Source of the DNA: SZUA-430 sp036840015
GTDB taxonomy: Bacteria; Pseudomonadota; Alphaproteobacteria; Micropepsales; Micropepsaceae
Direction of reading: 5' to 3'
NCBI GenBank assembly: GCA_036840015.1
Contig: DAISVV010000055.1
Span: forward strand, 1-14,570
Length of the DNA: 14,570 nucleotides
The position numbers and the translations under genes were made by a program. Below the pieces are notes generated by a model. It did no database searches. It saw only the letters and a list, made by a program, of their open reading frames with translations, and was not told the DNA's origin. Below, in pieces: positions 13,894 through 14,570 of the stretch. Numbering within the stretch: the stretch's first letter is position 1; the number at the start of each line of letters is the position of its first letter.

Positions 13894-14242
13894 GAGGCAT
13901 CGGGAACCGCAGCGGCTCCTGTTCACGCCAATTCTCCACAAGTGACACAACCAGGGGGCGCATTGTTTTGGATCGCTTCGCTCCTTTTTGTTAACGTGGT
14001 AGCCATGCCTCGCGCCAGACGGCTTTGACGTGCCCGACGACACGCCTATTGCGCGATTGCAACCCTACTTTTTGGCTTATTCGTCTCGTTTTTCTTTGTT
14101 GCAATTGAAACATGTAGTTACCCTCTCTTTCCGATGATGTTTTTAAGACACATAACAACTCAAATGAGACGGGGCGCATCGGAAACATATTGCTGCGTGC
14201 TCGCCCTCGCCCTTAGCATGACCAGTGAGTGCAAGAGGGGAT

Positions 14243-14316
14243 CGGTGCGAGCCGCAACTCCTTGAGCGCATCGTATTTGCACCGCCCGGACAAGTACGAG
14301 TTGCACACCGACTTTT
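14243..14316 (+). promoter_or_regulatory. Candidate structured 5' leader of the second TonB-dependent receptor
   Basis: Two alternative pairings overlap. One is CGGTGCGA (14243-14250) with TTGCACCG (14277-14284), including one G-U pair. The other is GCAACTC-CTTG (14254-14264) with CAAG (14291-14294) and GAGTTGC (14298-14304), 11 bp with a 3-nt bulge. The stems interleave, so they are mutually exclusive or form a pseudoknot. A T6 run follows at about 14312. I see no cobalamin-riboswitch boxes or other named riboswitch. Confidence 0.3.
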
Positions 14317-14343
14317 TTGGGTTTGGGGCAAGCGGGCAACGAT

Positions 14344-14351
14344 AAAGGGGG
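14344..14351 (+). promoter_or_regulatory. Ribosome binding site deciding the GTG start of the second receptor
   Basis: AAAGGGGG ends 7 bases before GTG 14359. The next in-frame GTG at 14374 is too far from any purine tract. Confidence 0.65.
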
Positions 14352-14358
14352 TTCCATC

Positions 14359-14570
14359 GTGTTGGATCTTGTTGTGAAGAAGACGTTTAAGTCCGCACTC
14401 CTGGCAGGTACAGCTGCGGCTGCTGCCATGGTTGCGGTTACTGTTCCTGCCGTCGCGCAGGACGGTGAAAAGGTTGAAAAGGTGACCGTCACCGGTTCGC
14501 GCATCAAGCAGCGCGATTTCAAGTCGATCAGTCCGATTGCCACGGTTGGCTCGAAGGACATCGCGCTCAC
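14359..14570 (+). CDS. TonB-dependent receptor, N-terminal part (runs off window)
   Basis: The first 70 codons of an outer-membrane receptor, open at the window edge. A GTG start gives VLDLVVKKTFKSALLAG, then an Ala/Val-rich signal-peptide core ending AVAQ, followed by a TonB box-like GEKVEKVTVTGSRIKQRDF and the beginning of the plug domain (SISPIATVGSKDI). The VTVTGSRIKQRD pattern is typical of the large receptor paralogue group of Caulobacter/Sphingomonas-type alphaproteobacteria. It differs from the receptor at 4049, whose box reads EKVVVTGERG, so this is a second, distinct receptor. The substrate is unknown. Confidence 0.88.
   Translation, partial: MLDLVVKKTFKSALLAGTAAAAAMVAVTVPAVAQDGEKVEKVTVTGSRIKQRDFKSISPIATVGSKDIAL

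Larger units (their letters stand above)
13894..14358. other. 465-bp gene-free region between the phosphatase operon and the second receptor
   Basis: No supported gene. The stretch about 14055-14190 is notably more AT-rich than the rest of the window and presumably holds divergent promoters for the minus-strand phosphatase operon and the plus-strand receptor. I could not settle convincing -35/-10 pairs. TTGCAA occurs twice (near 14057 and 14099). The part from about 14243 to 14316 has secondary-structure potential and is listed separately. Confidence 0.5.

Noticed and set aside
14128..14185. 9-bp inverted repeat (TTTCCGATG / CATCGGAAA) with 40-bp spacer
   Set aside because: A pair this long is expected about once by chance in a region of this size, and it has no supporting context.
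14060..14358. Cobalamin riboswitch upstream of the second TonB-dependent receptor
   Set aside because: The conserved B12-box and core sequences were not found by eye.
14160..14570. 136-codon minus-strand frame at the window end
   Set aside because: Antisense to the second receptor's signal peptide and TonB box, which are clear on the plus strand.

Overview
The window is GC-rich, gene-dense DNA from a Gram-negative bacterium. The two TonB-dependent receptor N-termini with VTVTG/VVVTG-type TonB boxes, the Tat-exported PhoD-type phosphatase, the Wzz/BY-kinase-like fusion and the codon choice all suggest an alphaproteobacterium, possibly Sphingomonadales, Caulobacterales or a Rhizomicrobium-like lineage. 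I cannot name the genus. It is a draft assembly: a run of exactly 100 N (7180-7279) sits inside a gene.

Layout. (1) 22-2089, plus strand: aspartate-semialdehyde dehydrogenase (asd), then a UDP-glucuronate 4-epimerase. (2) 2106-3683, minus strand: a Tat-exported PhoD-type phosphatase, divergent across a 365-bp intergenic region from a complete TonB-dependent receptor (4049-6574, plus) that ends in a strong terminator. (3) 6640-6864: a short region with two further terminator hairpins, one per strand, and a possible small RNA. (4) 6865-7961, minus: a secreted repeat protein interrupted by the assembly gap. The 55 bp on both sides of the N run are identical. Merging them gives one uninterrupted 313-residue frame ending in an extraordinarily Trp/Tyr-rich domain just upstream of its own terminator. 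(5) 8113-9102, plus: GalE-type UDP-glucose 4-epimerase. (6) 9107-12227, minus: a polysaccharide co-polymerase/BY-kinase-like protein followed 3 bp later by a small membrane protein, with a terminator at the end. (7) 12430-13879, minus: a small secreted protein of unknown function, a PPP-family metallophosphatase, and a 38-residue ORF whose stop abuts the phosphatase start. (8) 13894-14358: a gene-free leader leading into a second TonB-dependent receptor that runs off the window at 14570.

Together these look like an exopolysaccharide/envelope neighbourhood: two sugar-nucleotide epimerases (UDP-GlcA/UDP-GalA and UDP-Glc/UDP-Gal), a chain-length/co-polymerase protein, and outer-membrane uptake receptors. 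No glycosyltransferase, Wzx/Wzy or exporter gene lies in the window. The points most worth following are the gene hidden at the assembly gap with its roughly 40% aromatic C-terminus, the apparently catalytically dead BY-kinase domain (P-loop Lys to Thr, Walker B Asp to Asn, no Tyr tail), and the translationally coupled 38-residue ORF.
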